From Rubrivivax albus (GTDB taxonomy: Bacteria > Pseudomonadota > Gammaproteobacteria > Burkholderiales > Burkholderiaceae_C): 64,000 nucleotides of DNA. The stretch lies in contig NZ_SACT01000001.1 in the NCBI RefSeq assembly GCF_004016515.1, positions 682,001 through 746,000 of the forward strand. Direction: 5' to 3'. Positions 49,504-57,713 of the stretch are shown piece after piece (position 1 is the first letter of the stretch; every line of letters begins with the position of its first letter). The notes beneath the pieces were generated by a model. It did not search any database. It was not told the DNA's origin and saw nothing but the letters and a program-made list of their open reading frames with translations. Position numbers and translations under genes: made by a program.

Positions 49504-50526
49504 ATGTTCCCGTCCACCATCGCCGGCAGCCTGCCCAAGCCCGCCTGGCTCGCCGAAACCGACAAGCTCTGGCCGCAATGGCGCGCCAAGGGCGACGCGC
49601 TGGCCCAGGCCAAGCTCGACGCCACGCTGGTCTGGATCAAGCAGCAGGAGGACGCGGGCCTGAGCGTGATCGGCGACGGCGAGATGAGCCGCCAGCACTT
49701 CGTGCACGGCTTCCTGGAGCAGGTGGACGGCATCGACTTCGAGCACAAGGTCGAGATGGGCATCCGCAACGACCGCTACAAGGCCATGGTGCCGCAGGTG
49801 GTGGCCGCTCCGACGCTGAAGGGCCGCGTGCATGCGCCGGAGGCGCAGTTCCTGCGGGCCCACACCACGCGGCCGGTGAAGTTCACGCTGCCGGGCCCGA
49901 TGACGCTGGTGGACACGGTGGCCGACCGCCACTTCGGCGACCGCGTGCAGCTGGCCTTCGCCTTCGCCGAACTGCTGAATCAGGAGGCGCTGGCGCTGCA
50001 GGCCGACGGCGTGGATGTGGTGCAGTTCGACGAGCCAGCCTTCAACGTCTACATGGCCGAGGCGGCCGACTGGGGCGTGAAGGCGCTGGAGCGCGCCGCG
50101 CAGGGCCTGACCTGCAAGACCGCGGTGCACATCTGCTACGGCTACGGTATCCCGGCCAACGTGCAGTGGAAGCAGACGCTGGGCGAGCAGTGGCGGCAGT
50201 ACGAGCAGGTGTTCCCGGCGCTGGCGGCCAGCCGCATCGACCAGGTGTCGCTGGAGTGCATCCACTCCCATGTGCCGCCGGAGCTGATGGCGCTGCTGCC
50301 GGGCAAGGATCTGATGGTGGGCGTCATCGACGTTGCCAGCGACGTGGTGGAAACGCCGGAGGAGGTGGCCGACACCATCGGCCGCGCGCTGCAGCACGTG
50401 GCGCGGGAGCGGCTCATCGCCTGCACCAACTGCGGCCTGGCGCCGATGCGGCGCGCCGTGGCCGAGGCCAAGCTCAAGGCATTGGCGGCCGGGGCCGCGC
50501 TGGCGTCGGCGCGCTACGGCGCCTGA
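49504..50526 (+). CDS. Core-MetE type methionine synthase (cobalamin-independent family)
   Basis: Short form of the MetE family (340 residues, only the catalytic C-terminal barrel). Zinc ligands are visible: His209 and Cys211 in AVHICYG, Glu251 in LECIHS, and Cys310 in ACTNCGL. FDEPAF near 175-180 is the substrate motif. Short core-MetE proteins transfer a methyl group to homocysteine from donors other than polyglutamylated methyl-folate; some need partner proteins. GAGGAG gives a clear ribosome-binding site. Its stop abuts the stop of the next, convergent gene (TGA/TCA). Confidence 0.85.
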   Translation: MFPSTIAGSLPKPAWLAETDKLWPQWRAKGDALAQAKLDATLVWIKQQEDAGLSVIGDGEMSRQHFVHGFLEQVDGIDFEHKVEMGIRNDRYKAMVPQVVAAPTLKGRVHAPEAQFLRAHTTRPVKFTLPGPMTLVDTVADRHFGDRVQLAFAFAELLNQEALALQADGVDVVQFDEPAFNVYMAEAADWGVKALERAAQGLTCKTAVHICYGYGIPANVQWKQTLGEQWRQYEQVFPALAASRIDQVSLECIHSHVPPELMALLPGKDLMVGVIDVASDVVETPEEVADTIGRALQHVARERLIACTNCGLAPMRRAVAEAKLKALAAGAALASARYGA

Positions 50527-50754
50527 TCAGGGCGCCGATGCGGCGGCCAGGCGCTCGCGCAGTTCGCCGGCGATGCGGCGCAGCACCACATTGCCGGAGG
50601 CATCGGCAGCGTCGAACACCGTCTGCGCGTAGCCGGCGTCCTGGCGCAGGCGGTCGACGTTGACGGCCAGGCCCTCCGCGGTCATCAGCCACTTGAAGTC
50701 GATCAACGCGAGCAGGCCCACGGGTCCGTCGGTGGAGGGATGCCTGGCGTTCAT
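50527..50754 (-). CDS. Small hypothetical protein (75 aa)
   Basis: A 75-residue soluble protein with LLALIDFKWLMTAEGLAVNV, a short helical middle (DRLRQDAGYAQTVFDAADAS), and a basic/acidic end LRRIAGELRERLAAA. No named domain recognised. The start at 50754 has AGGG 9 bases upstream, and also TAGGGT ending 6 bases before. Its stop touches that of core-metE. Similar short proteins without function are common in Burkholderiales. Confidence 0.6.
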   Translation of the reverse strand: MNARHPSTDGPVGLLALIDFKWLMTAEGLAVNVDRLRQDAGYAQTVFDAADASGNVVLRRIAGELRERLAAASAP

Positions 50755-50799
50755 GGTGACACCCTAACGCCACAACCCCACCCCAGGCTGACGCACGAT

Positions 50800-50815
50800 T
50801 GGAGTGCACACTCCA
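50800..50815. promoter_or_regulatory. Inverted repeat upstream of the 2OG dioxygenase gene
   Basis: TGGAGTG, CA, CACTCCA: a perfect 7-2-7 inverted repeat in the 92-base divergent region, 31 bases before the dioxygenase ATG. It overlaps a -10-like CAGAAT (50814-50819). The shape suggests a dimeric repressor or activator site that controls the dioxygenase/lyase pair. Confidence 0.45.
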
Positions 50816-50846
50816 GAATCGCCATCCCTGACGCTGCCTCGCCTCC

Positions 50847-51599
50847 ATGAGCCCGACCCCGCCGCTGACCGCCCTGCGCGACCTCGACACCCAGCTGGCC
50901 AGTGCCGGCTATGCGGTGCTGGACGCTGCGTCGCTGCAGGCGCTCGCGGGGGTCGATGCGCAGGACGAGGCCCGCTGGCAGCCGCTGTGGGGCGACCTGC
51001 CGCCCGACGCCCACCTGCGCGACGGCGGCCGCTACCGCTACCGGCGCCATGGCTGTTTCGTCGTCGAAGGCGGCCGGGTGGAGCCGGTGCCGCACCGGGC
51101 GCACTGGCAGCCGGTGGAATACAACGCGCTGCACGGCGGCATCGAGCGCTGGTTCGACCCTTTGCCGGCATCGCTGCAGGCCGACCCGGCTTGGCACCGC
51201 CTGCTGGCCGGACTGGCTGCCACGGCCGACGCGCTGCGCGGCTGCGAGGGCCAAGGTCCGCAGCGCTGGTTCGTCGAAGCGCACCCCTTCCGCATCGACT
51301 GCACCGGCGGCATCGGCCGGCCCACGCCCGAGGGCGCGCACCGCGACGGTGTGGACCTGGTGGTGGTGGTGCTGGTGGCGCGCACCGGCATCAAGGGCGG
51401 CGAGACCCGGGTCTTCGACGCGCGCGGGCCGCAGGGCCTGCGCTTCACGCTGGCCGAACCCTGGAGCGCGCTGCTGCTGGACGATGAACGCGTGATCCAC
51501 GAGAGCACGCCGATCCAGCCCGACGGCGAGCCCGATGCACCGGCCCACCGCGACACGCTGGTGCTGACCTTCCGGCGCGGTGGCTTCCAGGGGCCGTAG
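50847..51599 (+). CDS. 2-oxoglutarate/Fe(II) dioxygenase, amino acid hydroxylase-like (PF10014 type)
   Basis: A 250-residue dioxygenase. The iron triad is visible: His165 and Asp167 in EGAHRDGVDL, His218 in RVIHEST; Arg235 in AHRDTLVL is placed for 2OG binding. Layout and the HRDGVD motif recall the family that includes bacterial free L-isoleucine 4-hydroxylase. It is followed after 9 bases by a pyridoxal-phosphate lyase of the hydroxyaspartate type, so the substrate may be an amino acid that the lyase then splits. No ribosome-binding site is obvious. Confidence 0.8.
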   Translation: MSPTPPLTALRDLDTQLASAGYAVLDAASLQALAGVDAQDEARWQPLWGDLPPDAHLRDGGRYRYRRHGCFVVEGGRVEPVPHRAHWQPVEYNALHGGIERWFDPLPASLQADPAWHRLLAGLAATADALRGCEGQGPQRWFVEAHPFRIDCTGGIGRPTPEGAHRDGVDLVVVVLVARTGIKGGETRVFDARGPQGLRFTLAEPWSALLLDDERVIHESTPIQPDGEPDAPAHRDTLVLTFRRGGFQGP

Positions 51600-51602
51600 C
51601 AT
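51597..51602 (+). promoter_or_regulatory. -10-like TAGCAT, 6 bases before the lyase ATG
   Basis: TAGCAT, partly made of the dioxygenase stop codon TAG, ends 6 bases before the next ATG, which has no Shine-Dalgarno sequence. It could give the lyase its own leaderless transcript. It may also be chance. Confidence 0.3.
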
Positions 51603-51608
51603 CGCTGC

Positions 51609-52628
51609 ATGACGCCTTCTCCCTTGGCCATCACCCTCGACGACGTCCAAGCCGCGGCCGCCCGCCTGGCCGGCGTGGCCCACCGCACGCCGGTGCTCAC
51701 CTCTCATACCGCCAACGACCGCACCGGCGCTCAGCTGTTCTTCAAAGGCGAACACCTGCAGCGCATCGGCGCGTTCAAGTTCCGTGGCGCGTACAACGCG
51801 CTGGCGCAGTTCTCACCCGCACAGCGGCGCGCAGGCGTCATCGCCTTCAGCTCCGGAAACCACGCGCAGGCCATTGCGTTGTCGGCGCGGCTGCTGGGCA
51901 TCCCGTCGGTGATCGTGATGCCGCAGGACGCGCCGCCGGCCAAGCTGGCCGCCACGCGCGGCTACCAGGCCGGGCAGGCGGGCAGCGAGGTCATCCTCTA
52001 CGACCGCTACACCGAGGACCGCGAGGCCATCGGCCGCCGGCTGGCGGCGGAACGCGGGCTCACCCTGATCCCGCCGTACGACCACCCCCACGTGATGGCG
52101 GGCCAGGGCACGGCGGCGCTGGAACTGCTGCAGGACGTGCCCGACCTCGATGCCCTGGTGGTCTGCGTGGGCGGCGGTGGCCTGATCGCCGGCTGCGCGG
52201 TGGCGGCCCACGGGCTGCGCCCGGGCATCACCGTCTGGGGCGTGGAACCCGAAGCCGGTGACGACACGCAGCAGAGCCTGGCGCGCGGCGAGATCGTGCA
52301 CATCGACACGCCGCGCACCATCGCCGACGGGGCGCAGACCCAGCACAGCGGCCAGCTCACCTTCCCGGTGATCCAGGCCCTGGTGCGTGGCGTGCTGACG
52401 GTGAACGACGACCAGCTGGTGCGCACGATGCGCTTCTTCGCCGAGCGCATGAAGCAGGTGGTGGAGCCCACCGGCTGCCTGGCCGCCGCGGCGGTGATGG
52501 ACCCTGACGGTCCCCTGTGCGGGCCCGGCACGCTGGCGGGCCTGGACTGGCGCGGTCAGCGCGTCGGCATCATCGTCAGCGGCGGCAACGTCGACCTCGG
52601 CCGCTATGCGCAACTGATCGGCGGCTGA
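51609..52628 (+). CDS. Pyridoxal-phosphate hydroxy-amino-acid lyase (threo-3-hydroxyaspartate ammonia-lyase/threonine dehydratase-like)
   Basis: A fold-type II PLP enzyme, 339 residues. PLP Lys57 is in AFKFRGAYNAL; the Asn loop SSGNHAQA and the phosphate loop VGGGGLIAG follow. KFRGAYNALAQF, the DRYTEDRE stretch and YDHPHVMAGQGT strongly recall threo-3-hydroxy-L-aspartate ammonia-lyase and serine racemase relatives. There is no regulatory ACT domain, so it is not biosynthetic IlvA. Likely products are oxaloacetate or another 2-oxoacid plus ammonia. Its neighbour is the 2OG dioxygenase. Confidence 0.85.
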   Translation: MTPSPLAITLDDVQAAAARLAGVAHRTPVLTSHTANDRTGAQLFFKGEHLQRIGAFKFRGAYNALAQFSPAQRRAGVIAFSSGNHAQAIALSARLLGIPSVIVMPQDAPPAKLAATRGYQAGQAGSEVILYDRYTEDREAIGRRLAAERGLTLIPPYDHPHVMAGQGTAALELLQDVPDLDALVVCVGGGGLIAGCAVAAHGLRPGITVWGVEPEAGDDTQQSLARGEIVHIDTPRTIADGAQTQHSGQLTFPVIQALVRGVLTVNDDQLVRTMRFFAERMKQVVEPTGCLAAAAVMDPDGPLCGPGTLAGLDWRGQRVGIIVSGGNVDLGRYAQLIGG

Positions 52629-52678
52629 TCCGCCGCCGGACGCTGGCGTACGCGGTGGCGCGACGTCCGGTGACGCCG

Positions 52679-53158
52679 CTACTGCTTGCTCTCGCGCTTG
52701 GCCTTGAGCTTGTCGCGCAAGGTGCCGCGCTCATGCTCCACCGTTGCCGTCTTGCCGTTGGCACCGGTGACGGTGGTGGTGGAGCCCGTTTCGGTGCGCG
52801 TGGTCTCGGCCGTAGCCGAGCCGCCCTTGCTGCCGGTGAGCGTGGACGTGGAACCGCCTTCGGTGCGTTCGGTCTCCCGCGTCACCGTGCTGCCGTCGCG
52901 GCGCGTGACCGTGGCATTGGCGCCCGACTTGTCACGCGACAGCTCCCGTGTGCGCGTCTTGCCTTCGGTGCCGGTGGTCGTGGTGCTGACGCTGCCCTTT
53001 TGGCGCTCGACCTCGCGCGTGGCGGTCTTGCCCTGGGGACCGGTGACCGTGGTCTCGCGGGCCTCGGCGGCGGGGGTGGCCAACAGGGCCAGTGCACACA
53101 GTGCGGCGCTCAGCGGCCACAGCGCGAGCGTCGGGCGACGGATGGCGATCGGATTCAT
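52679..53158 (-). CDS. Secreted protein of five 23-residue Thr/Gly-rich repeats
   Basis: A 159-residue exported protein: signal peptide 1-34 (ends PAAEARE), then exactly five 23-residue repeats (36-58, 59-81, 82-104, 105-127, 128-150) of the form TTVTGxxGKTATRExER, and a basic tail LKAKRESKQ. Thr and charged residues alternate, suggesting a beta-rich or fibrous periplasmic or surface protein. GGAGGAA lies before the ATG. Similar Thr-repeat proteins occur in Burkholderiales without known function. Confidence 0.75.
   Translation of the reverse strand: MNPIAIRRPTLALWPLSAALCALALLATPAAEARETTVTGPQGKTATREVERQKGSVSTTTTGTEGKTRTRELSRDKSGANATVTRRDGSTVTRETERTEGGSTSTLTGSKGGSATAETTRTETGSTTTVTGANGKTATVEHERGTLRDKLKAKRESKQ
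52709..53053 (-). repeat. Five in-frame 69-base repeats
   Basis: The coding repeats of the Thr/Gly-rich protein, 345 bases in five units of 69. Protein copies share T-T-G-x-x-G-K/S-x-x-T-R/A-E positions, while DNA copies have diverged, so the array is old rather than a recent slippage product. Confidence 0.75.
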
Positions 53159-53285
53159 CGGCAGTTCCTCCTGGTGGGGCGCGCGGCAATGTGCGCGCAT
53201 GCGGCTCTCAACGCCCGAGCATGAACCCGGTTGTCCGCCCGGGTGCATCGGAATGTAAAGCCGGCTGCCCGCCCACGGGCTGTCC

Positions 53286-54011
53286 TCAGGGCTGCGCGGC
53301 GGTCACTCCGGACTGCCGCAGGTGCTGCGGCGAGGTCAGTCCCATCGACACGTAGATGCTGGTCAGCGCCTCGAAACCCACCTCCGCCGGGCGCACCCAG
53401 TCCTGCGGCAGGAACAGCAACCCGCCACCCACCGGCACCGGCGCGGTGGGCACGATCACGCCCATGTAGGCGCGGCCGTCGATCCACACCGGCTCGCGCG
53501 TGGACAGCAGGCCCAGCACCGCGGCGCGGCCGGGCTCGCCGTCGGCCGGCGCGCCACCGAAGTGGCACCAGACGGCACTCATCGAGTTCATGCCCGGTGC
53601 TTCGCCGTCGCGCTGGCCGACCATGGCCACGATGCGCCGCGCCAGGTCGTACACGCTGCGCACCAGCGGGATGCGCTCGAGCACGGCATCGATCGCTCGC
53701 GTGAGCCCACGCTGCAGGCCGGCCTCCACCAGCAGCCCGAGGCCGAAGATCGCCGCCGCCACCAGCGCCACGCCGATGGCGTAACCCGCCACCTCCGAGC
53801 CGGTGACACCCAGGCCCACGGCGCCGAGCACGCGACCCACCGCACTGTCCGGCCCCAGCCAGCGGATCAGCACGCTGGCGGCCCACCAGAAGATGGCCAC
53901 GGTGGCGGCCAGCGGCAGCGCCGCCAGCAGGCCCGTGACGAAGATGCGCACCAGGTGCCGCTGGGGGCGCTGGGGTGGCTGCGCGCCAGGCGCGTCGGAC
54001 GTGGGAGGCAT
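53286..54011 (-). CDS. DUF502 family membrane protein
   Basis: A 241-residue protein with two membrane helices (about 23-47 and 72-96), then a conserved cytosolic or periplasmic domain with IPLVRSVYDLARRIV, VGVIVPTAPVPVGGGLLFLPQDWV and SIYVSMG, the DUF502 layout. Function is unknown; relatives affect envelope or drought-linked pathways in other organisms. The ATG lacks a ribosome-binding site but is preceded at 6 bases by GATAAT. Confidence 0.85.
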   Translation of the reverse strand: MPPTSDAPGAQPPQRPQRHLVRIFVTGLLAALPLAATVAIFWWAASVLIRWLGPDSAVGRVLGAVGLGVTGSEVAGYAIGVALVAAAIFGLGLLVEAGLQRGLTRAIDAVLERIPLVRSVYDLARRIVAMVGQRDGEAPGMNSMSAVWCHFGGAPADGEPGRAAVLGLLSTREPVWIDGRAYMGVIVPTAPVPVGGGLLFLPQDWVRPAEVGFEALTSIYVSMGLTSPQHLRQSGVTAAQP

Positions 54012-54017
54012 CGCCGG

Positions 54018-54023
54018 ATTATC
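54018..54023 (-). promoter_or_regulatory. -10-like GATAAT, 6 bases before the DUF502 ATG
   Basis: GATAAT matches the -10 consensus at 5 of 6 positions and ends exactly 6 bases before the ATG of 54011. GCGGCA, 17 bases further upstream, is a weak -35. The clearest leaderless-type start on the minus strand. Confidence 0.5.
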
Positions 54024-54074
54024 CCGGTGCTGCGGTATCGTGCCGCGGCACTGCAATCCTTCGAAGGCCTGGAG

Positions 54075-55562
54075 ATGAGCGACGCCAAGACCCCGGACAA
54101 CGACGACAAGGCAGCCCGTCAACGGGCCCGGCTGGATGAACTGCTGGCCCTGCAGCCGCCAGGCAGCACCGGCCACGTGAAGCTCGCCAGCGGCCGCGGG
54201 CTGGACTACGCCCTGGGGGCGGCCTTCCTGCCGGTGGCCGCCAAAGGGCACGACGCCGCGCCGCCCGAGGCGGCGGTGATGGCAACGCACTACCTGCTGC
54301 AGGGCGCCGCACCGGCGCAGCGGCCGGTGTGCTTTGCCTTCAACGGCGGGCCCGGGTCGGCCTCGATCTGGTTGCACCTGGGCGCGCTCGGCCCCAAGCG
54401 CGTGGTCGTGCCCGACGACGCCAGCGCGGCGCCGGCCCCGCACGCGGTGGTGGACAATCCGCACACCTGGTTCGAGCACTTCGACCTCGTCTTCGTCGAC
54501 CCGCCGCACACCGGCTGGTCGGTGGCCGCGGGCGAGGACGCGCGCAAGGGCCTGCTGTCGGTGGACGGTGACGTGGCGGCCCTGGCCGAGGTGATCCGCG
54601 TCTGGCTAACGCGCCACCGCCGCTGGGGTTCGCCGGTCTACCTGGCCGGCGAGAGCTACGGCACCACGCGTGCAGCGGCCATGGCCGACACGCTGCAGGG
54701 CATGGGCGTGCAGCTCAGCGGCCTGATCCTGGTGTCCTGCGCCATGGACCTGCAAAGCCTGGTCTTCGCCCACGGCAATGATCTGCCGTACGGGCTGTTC
54801 CTGCCGGCGTTCGCCAACACGGCCCAGTACCACGGCCTGCTCAAGGGCACATTGGCGGCGTCGCCGGAAGCCGCGCGTGCGGCGGCCGAAGCCTTCGTCG
54901 CCGACGACTACGTGGCGGCGCTGCAGGCCGGCGCGCGCCTGTCGCACGACCGGCGCGCACGCATCGCCCGCCGCGTGGCGGAACTCACCGGCCTGCCGCG
55001 TGCGCTGGTGGAGGCCAAGAACCTGCGCATCAGCGACGCCACCTTCTTCTTCGAGGCGATGCGCGACCAGGGCCGCATCGTCGGCCGGCTGGAGTCGCGT
55101 GGCACCGGGCCGATGGCCGCCAGCCGCACGCGCGATTGGGAGTTCGACCCCGGCATCGAGGCCATCGCCCCGGCCTACACCATGGCCGGCATGGCCTGGT
55201 TCGCTGAAGCCCTGGGCCTGCAGCGCGACGTGCGCTACGAGGTGCTGAGCCACGACACGCACAAGGCCTGGAACTGGAACCGTGGCGACGCCCAGGGCAA
55301 CGCCTTCACGACCACGGCGCCCGACCTCTCGCGCGCGCTGCGCCGCAACCCGCTGCTCAAGGTGCTGGTGGCCAGCGGCCGCTACGACCTGGGCACGCCG
55401 TACAGCGCCAGCGACTGGTCGCTGGCGCAGCTGGACATCCCACCCGAGGTGCACGCGCGCATCACTCACCGCTACTACGACGCCGGCCACATGATGTACA
55501 CCCGCGAGGCCGATCTGCGGCAGCTCAAGGCCGACCTGGCCGGCTGGATGGAGGCCGCGTGA
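54075..55562 (+). CDS. S10 family serine carboxypeptidase-like protein
   Basis: A 495-residue alpha/beta-hydrolase of the carboxypeptidase Y (S10) family. The oxyanion loop FNGGPGSAS is at 89-97, nucleophile Ser194 in AGESYGTTRA, Asp in SGRYDLGTP, and His in DAGHMMY near the end: a full catalytic triad. No signal peptide is seen, unlike secreted eukaryotic homologues, so it is probably cytosolic. The N-terminal 30 residues are charged. Its stop overlaps the start of the phosphofructokinase gene. Confidence 0.88.
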   Translation: MSDAKTPDNDDKAARQRARLDELLALQPPGSTGHVKLASGRGLDYALGAAFLPVAAKGHDAAPPEAAVMATHYLLQGAAPAQRPVCFAFNGGPGSASIWLHLGALGPKRVVVPDDASAAPAPHAVVDNPHTWFEHFDLVFVDPPHTGWSVAAGEDARKGLLSVDGDVAALAEVIRVWLTRHRRWGSPVYLAGESYGTTRAAAMADTLQGMGVQLSGLILVSCAMDLQSLVFAHGNDLPYGLFLPAFANTAQYHGLLKGTLAASPEAARAAAEAFVADDYVAALQAGARLSHDRRARIARRVAELTGLPRALVEAKNLRISDATFFFEAMRDQGRIVGRLESRGTGPMAASRTRDWEFDPGIEAIAPAYTMAGMAWFAEALGLQRDVRYEVLSHDTHKAWNWNRGDAQGNAFTTTAPDLSRALRRNPLLKVLVASGRYDLGTPYSASDWSLAQLDIPPEVHARITHRYYDAGHMMYTREADLRQLKADLAGWMEAA

Positions 55563-56623
55563 TGCACGTCGGCGTGCTCACCGGGGGCGGCGACTGCCCC
55601 GGGCTGAATGCGGTGATCCGTGCCGTGACGCTGGCGCTGCTGGCCGATGGCGTGCGCGTCACCGGCATCGAGCGCGGCTTCCTCGGCCTGGTGGAGCGCC
55701 GCGTGCGGCCGTTGGACGCCGCCGCAGTGGCCGGCATCCTGGCCGAGGGCGGCACCATCCTGGGCACGCACAACCAGGCCAACCCGTTCGCCTGGTTCGG
55801 TGCCGGCGGCGCCGACGTCTCGGCCGACACCATGGCCTACGTGCGCGAACTGGGGCTGGACGCGCTGGTGGCCATCGGCGGTGACGGCACGATGAGCATC
55901 GCGCATCGCTTCGAGCGCCTGGGTCTGCCGGTGGTGGGCGTGCCCAAGACCATCGACAACGACATCGCGCACAACGAACGCAGCTTCGGCTTCGACAGCG
56001 CGGTGGCCGTGGTGGCCGAGGCGCTGGACCGGCTGGCCACCACCGCGCGCAGCCACGGCCGCGTGATGATCGCCGAGACCATGGGCCGCTACGCCGGCTG
56101 GATCGCGCTGGAAGGCGGTCTGGCTGGCGGTGCCGACGTGATCCTGATTCCGGAGCAGCCCTTCAGCGTGGAGGCCGTGGCGGCGCGCTGTCGCGCCAAC
56201 GAGCAGGCCGGCGGTCACACGTTGATCTGCATCGCCGAAGGCGCAGCGGCGCGGGGCGAGGCCATGACCGTGATGCGCACCATCGAGAGCAGCCCCGACC
56301 CGATCCGCCTGGGCGGCGTCGGCCACTGGCTGCAGCAGCGGCTGCAGCCGCTGGTGGCCAGCGAGGTGCGCACCACGCTGCTGGGCCACGTGCAGCGCGG
56401 CGGCACGCCGACGGCCTTCGACCGCGTGCTGGCCACGCGCTTCGGCGTGGCCGCAGCGCAGTTGGTGCAGCAGCGGCGCTTCGGCCACATGGTGGCGCTG
56501 CAGGGCAGCGCCTGCACCGCGGTGCCGATCGCCGACGTGGCCGACCGCAACCGCCGCGTGCCGCCCGACGACGAGCTGTGGCGCGCGGCGCAGGCGATCG
56601 GGGTCTGTCTCGGCGAGGTTTGA
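55562..56623 (+). CDS. 6-phosphofructokinase, mixed-substrate type
   Basis: Phosphorylates fructose 6-phosphate with ATP or pyrophosphate, 353 residues. The phosphate-donor residues are Gly109 in GGDGT (the E. coli Gly104 position, ATP-type) and Lys129 in PKTIDND (the Lys124 position, PPi-type). This Gly/Lys mix defines the group with both ATP- and PPi-using members, so the donor cannot be told from sequence. The ATG at 55562 overlaps the S10 stop; a GTG 3 bases earlier is also possible. In a Calvin-cycle bacterium a PPi enzyme could work reversibly or on sedoheptulose phosphates. Confidence 0.88.
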   Translation: MHVGVLTGGGDCPGLNAVIRAVTLALLADGVRVTGIERGFLGLVERRVRPLDAAAVAGILAEGGTILGTHNQANPFAWFGAGGADVSADTMAYVRELGLDALVAIGGDGTMSIAHRFERLGLPVVGVPKTIDNDIAHNERSFGFDSAVAVVAEALDRLATTARSHGRVMIAETMGRYAGWIALEGGLAGGADVILIPEQPFSVEAVAARCRANEQAGGHTLICIAEGAAARGEAMTVMRTIESSPDPIRLGGVGHWLQQRLQPLVASEVRTTLLGHVQRGGTPTAFDRVLATRFGVAAAQLVQQRRFGHMVALQGSACTAVPIADVADRNRRVPPDDELWRAAQAIGVCLGEV

Positions 56624-56691
56624 TCCCGTGCAAGGCGGGGCGGGCCGATCGGGTGTCTGATGGCGCATCGATACCCATGGAGGTTCACGCC

Positions 56692-56844
56692 ATGCACGCG
56701 CTTCGCGACTTCTTTACCACCGACTACGGCCTGCTGAGCGCCGCCGTGATCGCCTTCACCCTCGGCATGGGGGTGTTCTTCCAGCGCTACATCTCCCGTC
56801 ACATCCGAGAAGACGCCGAGCGCGCGGCCCGCGAACAGCGCTGA
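56692..56844 (+). CDS. Small membrane protein, DUF3149-like (50 aa)
   Basis: A 50-residue protein: short amphipathic start MHALRDFFTTDYG, one membrane helix (LLSAAVIAFTLGMGVFFQRY) and a charged tail ISRHIREDAERAAREQR. The DFFTTDYGLLS start recalls DUF3149. The start at 56692 is set by GGAGG 8 bases upstream, the first ATG at 56677 being part of that site. It follows the phosphofructokinase by 68 bases. Function unknown. Confidence 0.8.
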   Translation: MHALRDFFTTDYGLLSAAVIAFTLGMGVFFQRYISRHIREDAERAAREQR

Positions 56845-56940
56845 ACCTCGCCTGCGCTGGCAGCGCGCTCTCCAACAGCCGGCCCGCAAACGCTGGCTGG
56901 GCTGGCTCTGGCATCGCCCCGGGTTGGCCGTGGCGGGCGA

Positions 56941-57684
56941 TCAGGCCTGACGAACGTCGCCCACCGGCTCCTGCCCATAGTCGTCGCGGGCCAGGAAGCG
57001 CAGCACCTTCGCCGCTGCAGCGTCCGGGCTGTCGAGCCGGCCTTCGGTCTTGAAGGCCTCGAACTGGGCACCGTCCGGGAAGCGGCTGCGGTCGGCGCTG
57101 CGCAGCTGCACCTGCATGTCGGTGTCGATGATGCCGGGGGCGAGCGAGACGATGCGGGCCCCGCCGGGCCGCGCCGCCTCCTCCAGCGCCACCGCACGCG
57201 AGAAGTGGTCCATGCCGGCCTTGACGGCGCAGTAGCTGGCGCTGCCGGCCATCGCCCGGCGGCCCAGGCCGGACGAGATGTTGAGGATGCGGCGGTCGGT
57301 GCCCCAGCTGCGCGTGGCCTGCAGGAAAGCGGCACTCAGCAGCAAGGGCGCCTCCAGCCCGACGCGGGCCGCCAGGCTCAGCTCGTCGAGCGCGCTGTCG
57401 CCCAGCGGGGCGGGCGTAGACAGCGCGGCGGCGTTGTTGATCAGCACCGCGTCGGCCGCCGGCTGCTGGGCCAGCCACGTGGCCAGCCGCTGCGCCGCCG
57501 CCGGTGCATCGGCGAGGTCCTGCGACCAGGCGGTGACCCGTGCGCCGCGTTCGTGGGCCAGCGTCTCCAGGGCCGGGTCGGTGCGGCGGGCGATGGCCAG
57601 CACGTGGTGGCCCGGTTGCAGCAGCTGTTCGGCGATGGCGCGGCCCAGGCCGCGCGACGCGCCGGTGACGATGAAGAGTTTCAT
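56941..57684 (-). CDS. Short-chain dehydrogenase/reductase
   Basis: NAD(P)-dependent oxidoreductase, 247 residues. The cofactor motif TGASRGLG is at 7-14, NNAA at 83-86, and catalytic Ser with Tyr151 and Lys155 in SASYCAVKAG. PGIIDTDMQ after the active site and the overall layout resemble sepiapterin reductase or benzil reductase-like SDRs. Substrate not determined. No ribosome-binding site; TAGCCT ends 6 bases before the ATG. Confidence 0.87.
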   Translation of the reverse strand: MKLFIVTGASRGLGRAIAEQLLQPGHHVLAIARRTDPALETLAHERGARVTAWSQDLADAPAAAQRLATWLAQQPAADAVLINNAAALSTPAPLGDSALDELSLAARVGLEAPLLLSAAFLQATRSWGTDRRILNISSGLGRRAMAGSASYCAVKAGMDHFSRAVALEEAARPGGARIVSLAPGIIDTDMQVQLRSADRSRFPDGAQFEAFKTEGRLDSPDAAAAKVLRFLARDDYGQEPVGDVRQA

Positions 57685-57713
57685 GCCGCGAGGCTAACCC
57701 AGGGCGGCCGATG

